A DNA stretch of 64,000 nucleotides, from assembly GCF_030811455.1 (NCBI RefSeq), contig NZ_JAUSQU010000001.1:2914001-2978000 (forward strand). Reading direction: 5' to 3'. The notes under the pieces are model-generated. The model was not told the DNA's origin. It saw only the letters and a list, made by a program, of their open reading frames with translations, and ran no database searches. This DNA is from Streptosporangium lutulentum (GTDB lineage: Bacteria > Actinomycetota > Actinomycetes > Streptosporangiales > Streptosporangiaceae). Position numbers and translations under genes: made by a program. Of this stretch, positions 25,593 to 33,991 are shown piece after piece (position 1 is the first letter of the stretch; every line of letters starts with the position of its first letter).

Positions 25593-26231
25593 ATGGTGGA
25601 TCTGGCAGCATTGGGGCTGCGCGTACAGAAGCTCAGGCACCTGCGGGACCTGACCCTTCAGCAGCTGGCGGGCGTAGCCGACGTCAGTGTGAGCATGCTG
25701 TCCTCAGTCGAGCGCGGCCAGAAGGCGCCGACCGTGGTCATACTCGGCCGCATCGCCGACGGCCTCGGCGTGACCCTCGCCGAACTGGTCACCGAGCCGG
25801 AGGATCGCCATGTCATCGTGCGCCGCGCCGCCGATCAGGACACCGTCGACGAGCCCGGCGGATGGCGCCGTTCGATACTCACCCCTGTAGTTCCCGGCGT
25901 GAACTTCGAATGGATTCGCACCACGCTGCCCCCGGGCTGCGACGCCGGCCGGTTTCCGGCCTACGCTCAGGGCTCGCACGAGTACGTCGTGGTCGAGTCC
26001 GGTACGCTCCGCTTGACCGTCGCGGACCAGACCGTTGAACTGAGCGAAGGAGACTCGGCCTACTTCGCCGCCGACGCCGAACACGGTTACGTCAACCCCG
26101 GCCCCGTCCCCTGCACGTACTATGTCGCCGCGCTCATCATGCGCCCGCGCTCCGCCCGGCTACACCTGCGCCATTCCCAGCCTCCCCGATTCACCGCTGC
26201 TGATGAGAGTTCGGGCGGGATGATCGGTTAG
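25593..26231 (+). CDS. XRE-family regulator with cupin domain
   Basis: A 212-residue regulator. The N-terminal Cro/C1-type helix-turn-helix (LGLRVQKLRHLRDLTLQQLA, then DVSVSMLSSVERGQKAPTV) is followed by a C-terminal cupin (GSHEYVVVESGTLRLTVADQ, then GDSAYFAADAEHGYVNPG). The class senses small ligands through the cupin. It is divergent from the acetyltransferase gene at 25029-25541 and separated from it by a 31-bp palindrome. Confidence 0.9.
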   Translation: MVDLAALGLRVQKLRHLRDLTLQQLAGVADVSVSMLSSVERGQKAPTVVILGRIADGLGVTLAELVTEPEDRHVIVRRAADQDTVDEPGGWRRSILTPVVPGVNFEWIRTTLPPGCDAGRFPAYAQGSHEYVVVESGTLRLTVADQTVELSEGDSAYFAADAEHGYVNPGPVPCTYYVAALIMRPRSARLHLRHSQPPRFTAADESSGGMIG

Positions 26232-26324
26232 ACAGCAAAGAGTGCCCCTGATATCGAAACCGGCGTCATTCACTTCGAGGTCGAGCCGCAGAAGGGTCTA
26301 AAAGATCCGGGGCAGCGCGGCGCT

Positions 26325-26633
26325 GTGCTCTCCGCCCTGCAGTTCCAGCCTCCGGTCAACCCCCGGATGCGCATCGAGATCAAGGTCAGCGACGACCTGA
26401 ACCTTCGTCCCGCCACGCCCGTTGGTCAGAAGGCCAGTGCCGCAGCCGATGACCCCTACCTCCACGGTGGCGGAATTCTCGCGAGCGGCACCACCGGAAC
26501 GATCTTTAACTGCACCAGCGCCTTCAACCGGGCTTGGGACCGTCTGGAACGTATAGACATGTCCCACCTGCTGACCAGAAAGCCGCAATCTGAATGGCCC
26601 AGCTTTGCCGCTGGGCCATTCCCATATTGGTGA
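26325..26633 (+). CDS. Hypothetical open frame downstream of the XRE gene
   Basis: A frame of up to 102 residues (GTG 26325) in gene-like codon use; the same frame is open from the XRE stop onwards. It contains FQPPVNPRMRIEIKVSDDLN and GGGILASGTTGTIFNCTSAF. No family or ribosome site is recognised, and the last codons run through a strong hairpin (26593-26620), so it is probably a gene remnant. Confidence 0.3.
   Translation: MLSALQFQPPVNPRMRIEIKVSDDLNLRPATPVGQKASAAADDPYLHGGGILASGTTGTIFNCTSAFNRAWDRLERIDMSHLLTRKPQSEWPSFAAGPFPYW
26593..26620. terminator. Hairpin upstream of the lipoprotein gene
   Basis: AATGGCCCAGC, TTTGCC, GCTGGGCCATT: a perfect 11-bp stem with 6-base loop. It probably terminates transcription from the XRE side before the lipoprotein gene. 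Confidence 0.65.
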
Positions 26634-26646
26634 TCTGGACTCGAAT

Positions 26647-27078
26647 ATGGTTTCCATGTCTTGGAAAAAGGGCGTGGCCCTGCTGCTCTGCTCGGCGGTC
26701 GCCGCCTGCTCGGCCACTTCCGGGGGGACCCAGGCAATCGGCAGTGATCCGGTCATCCTGGTGCACACCGGCGGAGACACTGGCGCGGTGGGGATCGAGA
26801 GTCGGCTCGCCTACCATGCGGCGAGCAAATGTGTGATTCTGCAGGCGGGCGACGGCATCAACATTCCCATCTGGCCGCCTGGCACCGAACCGATTGTCGT
26901 CGATGGTCGTCGCGGCGTGGACGTCAAGGGTGTCGGGAGATTTCTTGATGGAGACCGTGTTCAGCTTGGCGGAAACGCGGGCGATGAAGAGATGGTCTCG
27001 TCGAACGCTGATGTCCGTCGCTGCACGGGGCTTCCAAGCCGGCAGAAGCTCATCGTTGTCGGACAGGTTAGGCGCTGA
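26647..27078 (+). CDS. Putative lipoprotein
   Basis: A 143-residue protein (or 140 from the ATG at 26656). The N-terminus SWKKGVALLLCSAVAACSAT is a lipoprotein signal peptide with the lipobox at VAAC, so the mature protein would be anchored by its cysteine on the outer face of the membrane. The rest is hydrophilic with HTGGDTGAVGIESRLAYH and PPGTEPIVVDGRRG; a second cysteine pair may form a disulfide. I do not recognise the family. Confidence 0.6.
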   Translation: MVSMSWKKGVALLLCSAVAACSATSGGTQAIGSDPVILVHTGGDTGAVGIESRLAYHAASKCVILQAGDGINIPIWPPGTEPIVVDGRRGVDVKGVGRFLDGDRVQLGGNAGDEEMVSSNADVRRCTGLPSRQKLIVVGQVRR

Positions 27079-27155
27079 GTTGGCGGCTATCTCGCCACTC
27101 CTGCCCCACATTCGCTAGTGGATAGCTAAGAAGTCTGGGCACGCTGGAGCAATCG

Positions 27156-27427
27156 TCAAGATCTGTGGATCGAGAGTTTCCAGTCGGCTGCGGATGGGAC
27201 CTGGCCGTCGGGCCATTCGACCAGGAGTCCGTTGACGAACGTCGCTCCGGCGCGGACCAGAGCGACGAGATGGGGTGCGTTGACCGCGCGCCAGCGGGCC
27301 TGGGCTGACTCGATGAGTTTGAAGGCCATGGCCAGCCCGGCCGCGCGGGAGCCGGGTCCCTTGGTGACTTTGGTGCGGTGTCGCACCGTGGCGAACGTCG
27401 ACTCGATCACTGTCGTATGACGCCGCC
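27156..27427 (-). pseudogene. IS256-family transposase C-terminal fragment
   Basis: The frame encodes IESTFATVRHRTKVTKGPGS, then LAMAFKLIESAQARWRAVNA and LVALVRAGATFVNG, the C-terminal end of IS256 (mutator-type) transposases. The N-terminal DDE core is missing. It lies between the lipoprotein and the LysR gene. Confidence 0.85.
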
Positions 27428-27497
27428 CACCACCGGAGCGGCCGCGTCGCCGCCAACTTTCATGCGGCGCGTTCGACCCGTTGGCCGACCAGGCTCC

Positions 27498-28457
27498 TCA
27501 CGATGGAGTCGATGTGCCGGCGTCCGTGCTGTGGCGCTCGGGTAACCAATCGCGGGTGGGATCGTATTCCAGCCACCGATTGCGCTCGGCCTCCGTCACG
27601 AAGGCGCTTGTCAAGGTGTCCAGCAGTGGGTGGCCGCCGTTGCCGCGCCAGAGCAGTGACCAGGCGTACAGCGGTGTGGGGTCGATCAGCGGGACCGAGC
27701 GGATCGCCGGATGCGGCGGGAGGGGTATGTCTGCGGGCAGCAAGCTGAAGCGGTGCGTGTCGGCTGCCAGATCGTCCAGGAAGTGGTCCAGTCCCAGGTT
27801 CGTGCCTTCGGCGTGCTCGTGGATGCCGAAGGCCATGGCGAAGCGATGCAGGAAGTCCAGCCGGTGGAGCGCGCCAGGCGTCCACAGCACGCCGTCGCGC
27901 AACTGCGCCGGACGGATCGCGGGCGCGTTCGCCAGCGGATGATCAGTGTGGAGGATCGCGTCCACGGGTTCCAGCCGTACCAGGCGATGGGTCAGTTCGG
28001 CGGACAGCGGCGCGTGGACGCGGCCGAAGGCGGCGTCGATGTCGCCGTGCAGCAGCGCGGTGATCACCGACGGCAGGTCGCGGCCGTGCCCGAGTTCCAG
28101 CCGCGGCTCGCCGGTCGCCACCTGGGCCAGGGTGCGCATGGGCGCGTACAGGTGGCCCCACACGTCGATCCGCAGCGGGCGGTGCGTGTCCAGCACGGCC
28201 GCCACGGCCAGGTCGGCGGCAGCCAGCGCCTGCCGGGCGGGCTCCAGGAAACGCCGGCCGGCCTCGGTGAGGCGCACCCCCTGGCCGCCGCGGTCGAGCA
28301 GGCGCCTGCCGAGCGTGGACTCCAGGCGGGCGATCCGCTTCGAGAGAGCCTGCTGGGAGATCGACAGCTCCTCGGCCGCGTGGCCGAAGTGCAGCTCTCC
28401 TGCCGCCTGTACGAACGCGCGCACCTGCGCCAGGTCCAAGTCCACGGCTGTCACCAT
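27498..28457 (-). CDS. LysR-family transcriptional regulator
   Basis: About 319 residues from ATG 28457 (a TTG at 28466 and GTG at 28454 are alternatives). The N-terminal winged helix reads LDLAQVRAFVQAAGELHFGH, then ISQQALSKRIARLESTLGRR. A periplasmic-binding-like effector domain follows (LEPVDAILHTDHPLANAPAI). It is divergent from the reductase gene at 28534 and probably controls the enzyme operon 28534-30475. A perfect 7-bp dyad lies just upstream of its start. Confidence 0.9.
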   Translation of the reverse strand: MVTAVDLDLAQVRAFVQAAGELHFGHAAEELSISQQALSKRIARLESTLGRRLLDRGGQGVRLTEAGRRFLEPARQALAAADLAVAAVLDTHRPLRIDVWGHLYAPMRTLAQVATGEPRLELGHGRDLPSVITALLHGDIDAAFGRVHAPLSAELTHRLVRLEPVDAILHTDHPLANAPAIRPAQLRDGVLWTPGALHRLDFLHRFAMAFGIHEHAEGTNLGLDHFLDDLAADTHRFSLLPADIPLPPHPAIRSVPLIDPTPLYAWSLLWRGNGGHPLLDTLTSAFVTEAERNRWLEYDPTRDWLPERHSTDAGTSTPS

Positions 28458-28461
28458 AGGC

Positions 28462-28478
28462 GACAACCCATGGTTGTC
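28462..28478. promoter_or_regulatory. Dyad at the LysR start
   Basis: GACAACC, CAT, GGTTGTC is a perfect 7-bp inverted repeat upstream of the LysR ATG and about 55 bases from the divergent reductase start. A plausible LysR operator. Confidence 0.5.
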
Positions 28479-28533
28479 AGCTCCTCGCGTCCGTTGTTGG
28501 CTCAGGCGGTCCGCTCGCCGGTTTCATGGCGGC

Positions 28534-29457
28534 ATGCGTAGATTGATCCCTACGGGAGATGCCTCGCGGCCGGTGGAGTTCGCCCAGGCCGCTCAGCCCG
28601 TGCCCACCCCGGACGAGGTACTGATCAAGGTTGAGGCGTTCTCCCCGAATCGCGGGGAGACGTTCCTGCTGGAAACGCCGGAGCCCGGTCTGCAGCCGGG
28701 CAAGGACGTCGCAGGACTGGTCGTGCAGGCCGCCGCCGACGGCTCGGGCCCACCGGCCGGCAGCCGGGTGGTGGGCCATCCACCCATGGGTGGATGGGCC
28801 GAGTACGCGGCCGTGCCCACCCACTCGATCGCCGTCCTGCCCGACGGGCTCACCACCGTGCAGGCGGCCGCCCTGCCACTGGCCGGGATCACCGCGCTGC
28901 GGCTGCTCCGCACGGCCGGCGCCGTGACGGGCAGGCGACTGCTGCTGACCGGTGCCTCCGGCGGAGTGGGGCACTACCTGACCGAGCTCGCCGCCGCAAC
29001 CGGGGCGGAGGTGACCGCGGTGACCGCCACGGCAGAGCGCGGCGCGCGCCTGCGCGAGCTGGGCGCCGCCGCGATCGTGCACGACGTTTACGAGACGGAC
29101 GGGCCGTTCGACGTGGTGCTGGAGTCCACCGGCGGCAACGCGCTCCCGGCCGCGCTGGCCCGGCTGGCGCCGGCTGGCCTGCTGGTGTGGTTCGGGCAGG
29201 CCAGCCGTACCCCTGCAACGGTGAACTTCTTCGACCTGCTGGCCGGGCCGCAGAACGCCGTGATCCGGCACTTCCACTACGCGGGCACGCCGTACGGTCC
29301 TGACCTGGCCACCCTGGTACGTCTGGCGGCCGGCGGGCGGCTGCACCCCGAGATCGGCCGCACCGCCGACTGGAGCCGGACCGCCGACGCCCTAGTCGAC
29401 CTGCGGGAACGCCGGATCCGCGGCAAGGCCGTACTGACGATCGGAGCATCGCGATGA
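28534..29457 (+). CDS. Quinone-oxidoreductase-like MDR enzyme
   Basis: A 307-residue member of the medium-chain dehydrogenase/reductase superfamily. The GroES-like N-terminal part (TPDEVLIKVEAFSPNRGETF) is followed by the nucleotide-binding loop LLLTGASGGVGHYLTELAAA (residues about 142-160). The usual cysteine/histidine zinc ligands are not apparent, as in zinc-independent quinone reductases, so an NADPH-dependent reduction of a quinone or enone is likely. Its stop overlaps the next start by 4 bases (ATGA); a LysR regulator is divergent. Confidence 0.88.
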   Translation: MRRLIPTGDASRPVEFAQAAQPVPTPDEVLIKVEAFSPNRGETFLLETPEPGLQPGKDVAGLVVQAAADGSGPPAGSRVVGHPPMGGWAEYAAVPTHSIAVLPDGLTTVQAAALPLAGITALRLLRTAGAVTGRRLLLTGASGGVGHYLTELAAATGAEVTAVTATAERGARLRELGAAAIVHDVYETDGPFDVVLESTGGNALPAALARLAPAGLLVWFGQASRTPATVNFFDLLAGPQNAVIRHFHYAGTPYGPDLATLVRLAAGGRLHPEIGRTADWSRTADALVDLRERRIRGKAVLTIGASR

Positions 29458-30434
29458 GCGCCACGGACTTCGCCGCCGCCAACCTGTCACGCGCCACCGG
29501 AGCCGGGCTGGACCCGCACGAGTACCTGCGCGTCACCGGCGAACTGACGGACCTGGACCAGTGGGGCGAGGCCTTCATGCGCGCCGCACGCGAGCACTTG
29601 GCGCGCGCCGGGCAGGCGGCCACGGCGATCTCAACGGGCGAGCACCTCCGGGCGGCGGCGCGCTGGTTCCACTTCGCCACCCTGGGACCGAACCGCCAGA
29701 GCGCGCTCGCGGCGGCCGAGGCCGACACCGCCATGGGACGGGCGCTGGAGTTGCTGGAGCCGCAGGCGCGCCGGATCGAAGGGCCGGGCTTCACCGGCTG
29801 GTTGCACGGCCCAGCCGATGCCGCCGCGACGGTGGTGGTGGTTCCGGGGCTGGACTCCGGCAAGGAGGAGTTCCACGACGTCGTCACCGCCCTGCTGCAC
29901 CGGGGCCCGGCCGTGTTCGCCATGGACGGGCCGGGACAGGGCGCGCTCGCCGCCACCAGCACCGTCCGCGCCGACTACCACCACGTGATCGGCCAGGTCA
30001 TCGACGCACTCGGCCCGCGGAACGTGGGACTCGTCGGGCTCAGCCTCGGCGGCTACTACGTCGCAGAAAGCGCCGCCCAGGAGAGCCGCGTCGCGGCCGC
30101 CGTCACCGTCAGTGGCCCCTTCCGGCTGCACTGGGACGTCCTGCCACCTCCCGTACGGGATCTCCTCATCCAGCGGGCCGGTGGCGAAGAAGCGGCCCGC
30201 CGCTTCGCCGGCCAGGTGGACCTGTCCGCCCTCGCCCCGCAGATCACCTGCCCGCTGCTGGTCATCGACGGTGGCCAGGACGTCATCCCCGGCGTGACCA
30301 ACGGCGAGCCGCTGGCCCGCCTGGCACCGCACGGGCGCTACGTGTCCCTGCCACAAGGCGACCACCTGCTCGGCAACGCCCGCCCCGACTGGCTGGCCAC
30401 GGCCGCTGACTGGATCTCTGGAGCACTCGCATGA
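29454..30434 (+). CDS. Alpha/beta hydrolase (FrsA/DHPON-hydrolase-like)
   Basis: A 326-residue hydrolase with an N-terminal helical region (residues 1-110), then the core: VVVVPGLDSGKEEF (oxyanion-hole region), the nucleophile elbow GLSLGGYYVAES (Ser about 197), VIDGGQDVIPG (acid) and PQGDHLLGN (His about 304). The layout fits the single-domain hydrolases with N-terminal cap related to DUF1100/FrsA and 2,6-dihydroxypseudooxynicotine hydrolase, which cleave C-C or ester bonds. Coupled to the reductase gene upstream and to an SDR start downstream by ATGA overlaps. Confidence 0.85.
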   Translation: MSATDFAAANLSRATGAGLDPHEYLRVTGELTDLDQWGEAFMRAAREHLARAGQAATAISTGEHLRAAARWFHFATLGPNRQSALAAAEADTAMGRALELLEPQARRIEGPGFTGWLHGPADAAATVVVVPGLDSGKEEFHDVVTALLHRGPAVFAMDGPGQGALAATSTVRADYHHVIGQVIDALGPRNVGLVGLSLGGYYVAESAAQESRVAAAVTVSGPFRLHWDVLPPPVRDLLIQRAGGEEAARRFAGQVDLSALAPQITCPLLVIDGGQDVIPGVTNGEPLARLAPHGRYVSLPQGDHLLGNARPDWLATAADWISGALA

Positions 30435-30526
30435 CACGCTTCACCGACAAGACCGCCCTGATCACCGGCGGCATGAAACGTCGTCCTCGCGGCCGCCGTC
30501 CTCCCCGCGCTAAAACTGCTTCTTGA
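30431..30526 (+). pseudogene. SDR gene stub joined to foreign sequence
   Basis: The third cistron of the operon starts at ATG 30431, overlapping the hydrolase stop, and reads TRFTDKTALITGG, the opening of a short-chain dehydrogenase up to its glycine motif. It then changes abruptly at about 30473 to unrelated sequence, which in another frame reads VVLAAAVLPALKLLLE, like the hydrophobic end of a membrane protein. A deletion has fused the two. Confidence 0.7.
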
Positions 30527-31635
30527 GTGAACTACCAGGCATTGGGCTCACAGTTCGTGTCCCTCGGGAGCCGGCCGTCGACCAGCCAGGCCGTGCCGAT
30601 GTTGAGAGCGCACGCGTTGCCGCCGTAGACGTAGACGCCGTGCCGGTTGTCATCGACGGTGACCAGGCGGGACCGCTTGGCGAACTCCCTGCGGTAGATC
30701 TGTCCACCTTGCAGCGGCGTGGCGGCGTCCCGCCGGTTCTGCATGATGAGGATGTTGGCCGGTCCCCTGTCGTTGATCTTCACCTGGGGCTCGGACGGCC
30801 CGAGCGACCAGAAGGCGCAGGCGTTGATGTTGCCCGACGCCGCGCCGAAGACCGGGTACCTCTCGCGGTCCTCGGCGACGCTGCGCTGGTATGCCTCGAC
30901 GCTGCCGGCCCACTCGCTGTCGTTGCACGTCACGGCCAGGAACGCCGAGAAGGCGTTGGAACTGGGGATGGGCTGGGCGTCCGGTGCCGGCAGGCCGCCG
31001 CGGGTCGTCATCAGCCGCTTGACCGCCGCCACGTCAGACGCCTTCAGCGACTGCCACAACTGAGCCAGGAGAGGGTAGGTCGTGTCGTTGTACAGGCCCA
31101 GGAACGTAAAGTTGCGGAAGGCGCGCCCGTCCAGACCGGGAATCGGCTCCCGGTCCAGTTGCTTGCCGATGGCGAAGTACGTGTTGCGCACCTCCTTCGG
31201 CGTGCGCCCCAGCCCGTACGCGCTGTGTCGCTCCGCCGCCCACCTGGTGAAGTCCGGGAACGCCTGCTCCGCGCCCAGCCCGAACCGGCGCAGGGCGGCA
31301 CGGGTCAGCGCGGTGTCACCGAGATTGCTGTCGATGATCACGCGGTCGGTCGTCGCGGGAAACATCGAGGCGTATGCGGCGCCCAGCGCCGACCCGTACG
31401 AGAGCCCGAAGAAGCTCGCCTTCTCCTCGCCCAGCGCCGCCCGGATCCGGTCCAGATCCCGCGCCGTGTTGGCCGTCGAGATGTGGGCCATCCGGCCGTC
31501 GGTGTCGTTGGCCGCGCACTGCTCGGCGACCGACCGGGCGACCTGAGCGTCCGCCGCGACCGTGGCGGCATCCTTGGCCCACGGCGGAACGTTGCCGGGA
31601 TAGGGGCCTTGGCCCCAAAATGTGGACACCAGCTG

Positions 31636-32526
31636 TCATGCGGCGAGCAGGACCCTATCGGACCGCTGCTCGTAGGTGATCGGGCTGAGGTAGTTCAGGC
31701 TGGAGTGCCTCCTTCGGGTGTTGTAGCGAGTGATCCACTTGAAGACCTCCAGGCGAGCCTGGCGGGCCGAGGACCAGCGTTTGGCGCCCTGCAGCGTCTC
31801 GCGTTTGAGAGTGGCGTTGAACGCCTCGGCGGCAGCGTTGTCCGCGCTTGTCCCGACGGCGCCCATCGACTGGCGAACACCGAACTCCTTGCACACGGCG
31901 GCGAAGTCGGCGGAGGTGTATTGCGCCCCGTGATCGGAGTGAAAGACCGCCCCGGCCAGGTCACCACCCCGCGTGGCGGCGGCTGCCCGCAGCGCGTCGG
32001 TCACCAGCTCGGTGCGCATGTGATCGGCGATCGACCAACCAGCCAGGCGACGTGAATGCAGGTCCAGCACCGTCGCGAGATACAAGAACTGTCCCTCACC
32101 GACGGGCAGATAGGTGATGTCGCCCACGTACCGCTGGTTCGGCGCGGCCGCGGTGAAGTCCCGCTTGATCAGGTCGGGCATCTTCTGATGGGAGGGCTCG
32201 GGCACCGTGGTGCGGACCCTCTTACGCAGATGCAGCCCGACGATGCCGAAGACCCGCATGATCCGCGCCACCCGCTTGTGATTGACCCGCCGGCCCGCAT
32301 CGCGCAGCTCGGCAGTCACCCGCGGGCTGCCGTAGGTGCCATCGAAGTCGGCGTGGATCTGCCTGATCTCCGCCGCGAGCGCAGCGTCGGCCGCCGTCCG
32401 CACCGCCCTCGCCGGTGTGGCGGCCACCCACCGATAGAACCCCGACCGGGAGACCTCCAGCACTCGGCACAGTCGCTTCACCCCGAAGGCGTCACGGTGA
32501 TCGGCAACGAACTGGAAGCGACTCAC
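31636..32526 (-). CDS. IS3-family orfB transposase, copy 2
   Basis: Identical in sequence to the copy-1 orfB product (296 residues, with DITYL, HSDHGAQYTS and NAAAEAFNATLKRE as DDE blocks). GTG start overlaps the orfA stop. Confidence 0.94.
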   Translation of the reverse strand: MSRFQFVADHRDAFGVKRLCRVLEVSRSGFYRWVAATPARAVRTAADAALAAEIRQIHADFDGTYGSPRVTAELRDAGRRVNHKRVARIMRVFGIVGLHLRKRVRTTVPEPSHQKMPDLIKRDFTAAAPNQRYVGDITYLPVGEGQFLYLATVLDLHSRRLAGWSIADHMRTELVTDALRAAAATRGGDLAGAVFHSDHGAQYTSADFAAVCKEFGVRQSMGAVGTSADNAAAEAFNATLKRETLQGAKRWSSARQARLEVFKWITRYNTRRRHSSLNYLSPITYEQRSDRVLLAA

Positions 32527-32846
32527 CAGTTCGTCTCCCCGGCGAAATACTTGGCCGCCCGCCGCAAAATCTCGCGCTCCAGCTCCAGTTCCCGGATCCG
32601 GGCCCGCAACTGCTTGTTCTCCTCTTCCAGCACGTTGCCGGAGGTTACCAATCCCGTCGGCGGCCTCTTCACCGAGCCCGTCTTCGGAGCAGTGCCGGCA
32701 GACCGCGCCTGGTGCACCCACAGGCGCAACGTCTCACGGTTGACGCCCAGGTCCTTGGCCACCGACGCGTACGTCCGCGACGGGTCCGACAGATACAACG
32801 CGACGGCGTCTGTCTTGAACTCAACTGAGTAGGCCTTCATGGCCAC
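32523..32846 (-). CDS. IS3-family orfA, copy 2
   Basis: Identical to copy-1 orfA (107 residues, helix-turn-helix plus coiled coil ENKQLRARIRELELERE). The GTG at 32846 has AAGGAG 6 bases upstream. Confidence 0.92.
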   Translation of the reverse strand: MAMKAYSVEFKTDAVALYLSDPSRTYASVAKDLGVNRETLRLWVHQARSAGTAPKTGSVKRPPTGLVTSGNVLEEENKQLRARIRELELEREILRRAAKYFAGETNW

Positions 32847-33416
32847 GAGGAACTCCTTGGTCTCCAGATCTCTATGATCTGGCACTCAAGATGTCCACAC
32901 CTCGGGGTGAAGGCCCTAGCCCTGCTCGCCGGTGAACTTGCAGTCCACCGGCGCCGAGTTGCCGACCCCGCGGGTGTCCATGCCGATCAGGTCGTAGGCG
33001 TCCAGGACGCCGGCCGGGATGCCGCGATTGACCAGCTGGGCCGGCATGTCCAGCCCGGCCAGGCCGGGGCCGCCGGGGTTGAGCAGCAGCACACCGCGCC
33101 GCTGCTGCGGGTTCACGCTGGCGATCCGGGAGATCTTCAGGTCGATCGTCACGCCGGCGGGTTTCCGGTAGTCCAGCGGCACCGGCACGGTCGTGCATTG
33201 GATAGAGGGAGATGCCGCCGCGACCTGCGCCGGGCAGGCGCCCCAGGCGGGCACACCCGCGCCGAGGCTCTGACCGGCGGTCGCGACCGGCACCGCCGCC
33301 ACGGCGCCGGCGAAACCGATCGTCACCGTCAGGGCCAGTCTCAGACCCACGCCACGCCTTCGCTCCATGCCCACTCCCAGGGTTGTGGTCTTGACGCTGT
33401 TGTCCCGGCGCGGATC

Positions 33417-33447
33417 AGTGAAGACTGTGTTCCGGCAACACAGTCAA
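33417..33447 (-). promoter_or_regulatory. MerR-type promoter A (S33 hydrolase)
   Basis: On the minus strand: TTGACT, a 19-base spacer GTGTTGCCGGAACACAGTC, then TTCACT. The spacer with the end of the -35 box forms a perfect dyad GACTGTGTT/AACACAGTC. The over-long 19-base spacing is the hallmark of promoters that MerR proteins activate by twisting DNA. The hydrolase ATG (33368) lies about 40 bases past the expected start of transcription. Confidence 0.75.
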
Positions 33448-33714
33448 ACCGGGGGCGAATCGTGACGTTGGCGCTCGCGTGTGGGATCTGCCCCACCGAT
33501 CGTCATGATGGCGAGCGTGAGCACCGGAAGAGAGCCTGAACAACGGTGACCTCGCCACCGTCGGCGGCATGGAGGACGGCAGCTTTCCCGGATGAGATGC
33601 GTCCGGTCATGATGTCGAGGAGGTGAGCTACAGGCCGGGACCCGTCGCAGGTACACCGGTCACCGCCCACGGCGTCGGCGGCAGCCGGCGGACTTCCGCG
33701 CGGTCGGCGTCGAC
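33448..33714. other. Intergenic stretch upstream of MerR stub
   Basis: No complete gene. The N-terminal DNA-binding part of the MerR gene that should sit here is not recognisable in any frame, so it has been deleted or is too degenerate to see. Confidence 0.4.
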
Positions 33715-33717
33715 ATG

Positions 33718-33972
33718 CTCCGCGCTGCCCCGAAGGCTGCGGACCTGGCGGGCTGGCAGAACATCGCTGAGCAACTCGCGCCTATCCTCGCACGGCACCT
33801 CGTCGACTATCCCTGGCTGAGCGATCCGGCCGGGCACCTGCCCAAGCGCGAGCACGTCACCCAGCAGACCTTCGTCGACGCCGTGGTCGCGCTATACAAC
33901 ACCGCACAGATCGACGTGCTCGGCCGGGCCGGCGTCCTCGCCCAGCAGCAACTGCGCCTCGCGCGCGGCTGA
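33718..33972 (+). pseudogene. MerR-family regulator, C-terminal stub
   Basis: The frame encodes IAEQLAPILARHLVDYPWLS, then PKREHVTQQTFVDAVVALYN and TAQIDVLGRAGVLAQQQLRL. It aligns without gaps with the end of the MerR protein at 51529-52278 (LAERLAPILAQNLIDYPWLS, then HVTQQTFIDAVIELYN). The winged-helix half is missing. It points away from the S33 gene whose promoter (A) has the MerR layout, so this was probably the divergent activator of that gene. Confidence 0.8.
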
Positions 33973-33991
33973 GGACGACGGCACGGGCCGG

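Larger units (their letters stand above)
31604..32916 (-). mobile_element. IS3-family element, 1313 bp, copy 2
   Basis: Same length, ends and encoded proteins as the element at 7122-8434, in opposite orientation. The flanking duplication is TAG (31601-31603 and 32917-32919). It interrupts an S33 hydrolase gene. Confidence 0.95.
30532..33368 (-). pseudogene. S33-type secreted alpha/beta hydrolase, split by IS3
   Basis: The 5' part (33368 to 32920) encodes a signal peptide (VGLRLALTVTIGFAGAVAAV), then CTTVPVPLDYRKP and LLLNPGGPGLAGL. The 3' part (31603 to 30532) carries the elbow FFGLSYGSALGAA, VTCNDSEW, MQNRRDAATPLQGG and DDNRHGVYVYGG. Removing the 1313-bp IS3 and one TAG duplicate rejoins FTGEQG to YPGNVPPW in frame, giving 506 residues with the full Ser/Asp/His set. 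ATG 33368 has GGGAG 5 bases upstream. It is a paralogue of the intact gene at 57247. The family removes N-terminal tripeptides or hydrolyses esters outside the cell. MerR-type promoter A lies about 40 bases ahead of it. Confidence 0.92.

Noticed and set aside
30523..32055. A 510-codon plus-strand frame
   Set aside because: It lies antisense to the S33 gene and runs into the IS3 orfB, has no family motif, and arises from high GC at third codon positions on the other strand.
33390..33420. A second MerR-type promoter on the plus strand (TTGACGCTG)
   Set aside because: It lacks the dyad and the 19-base spacing to a T....T hexamer.
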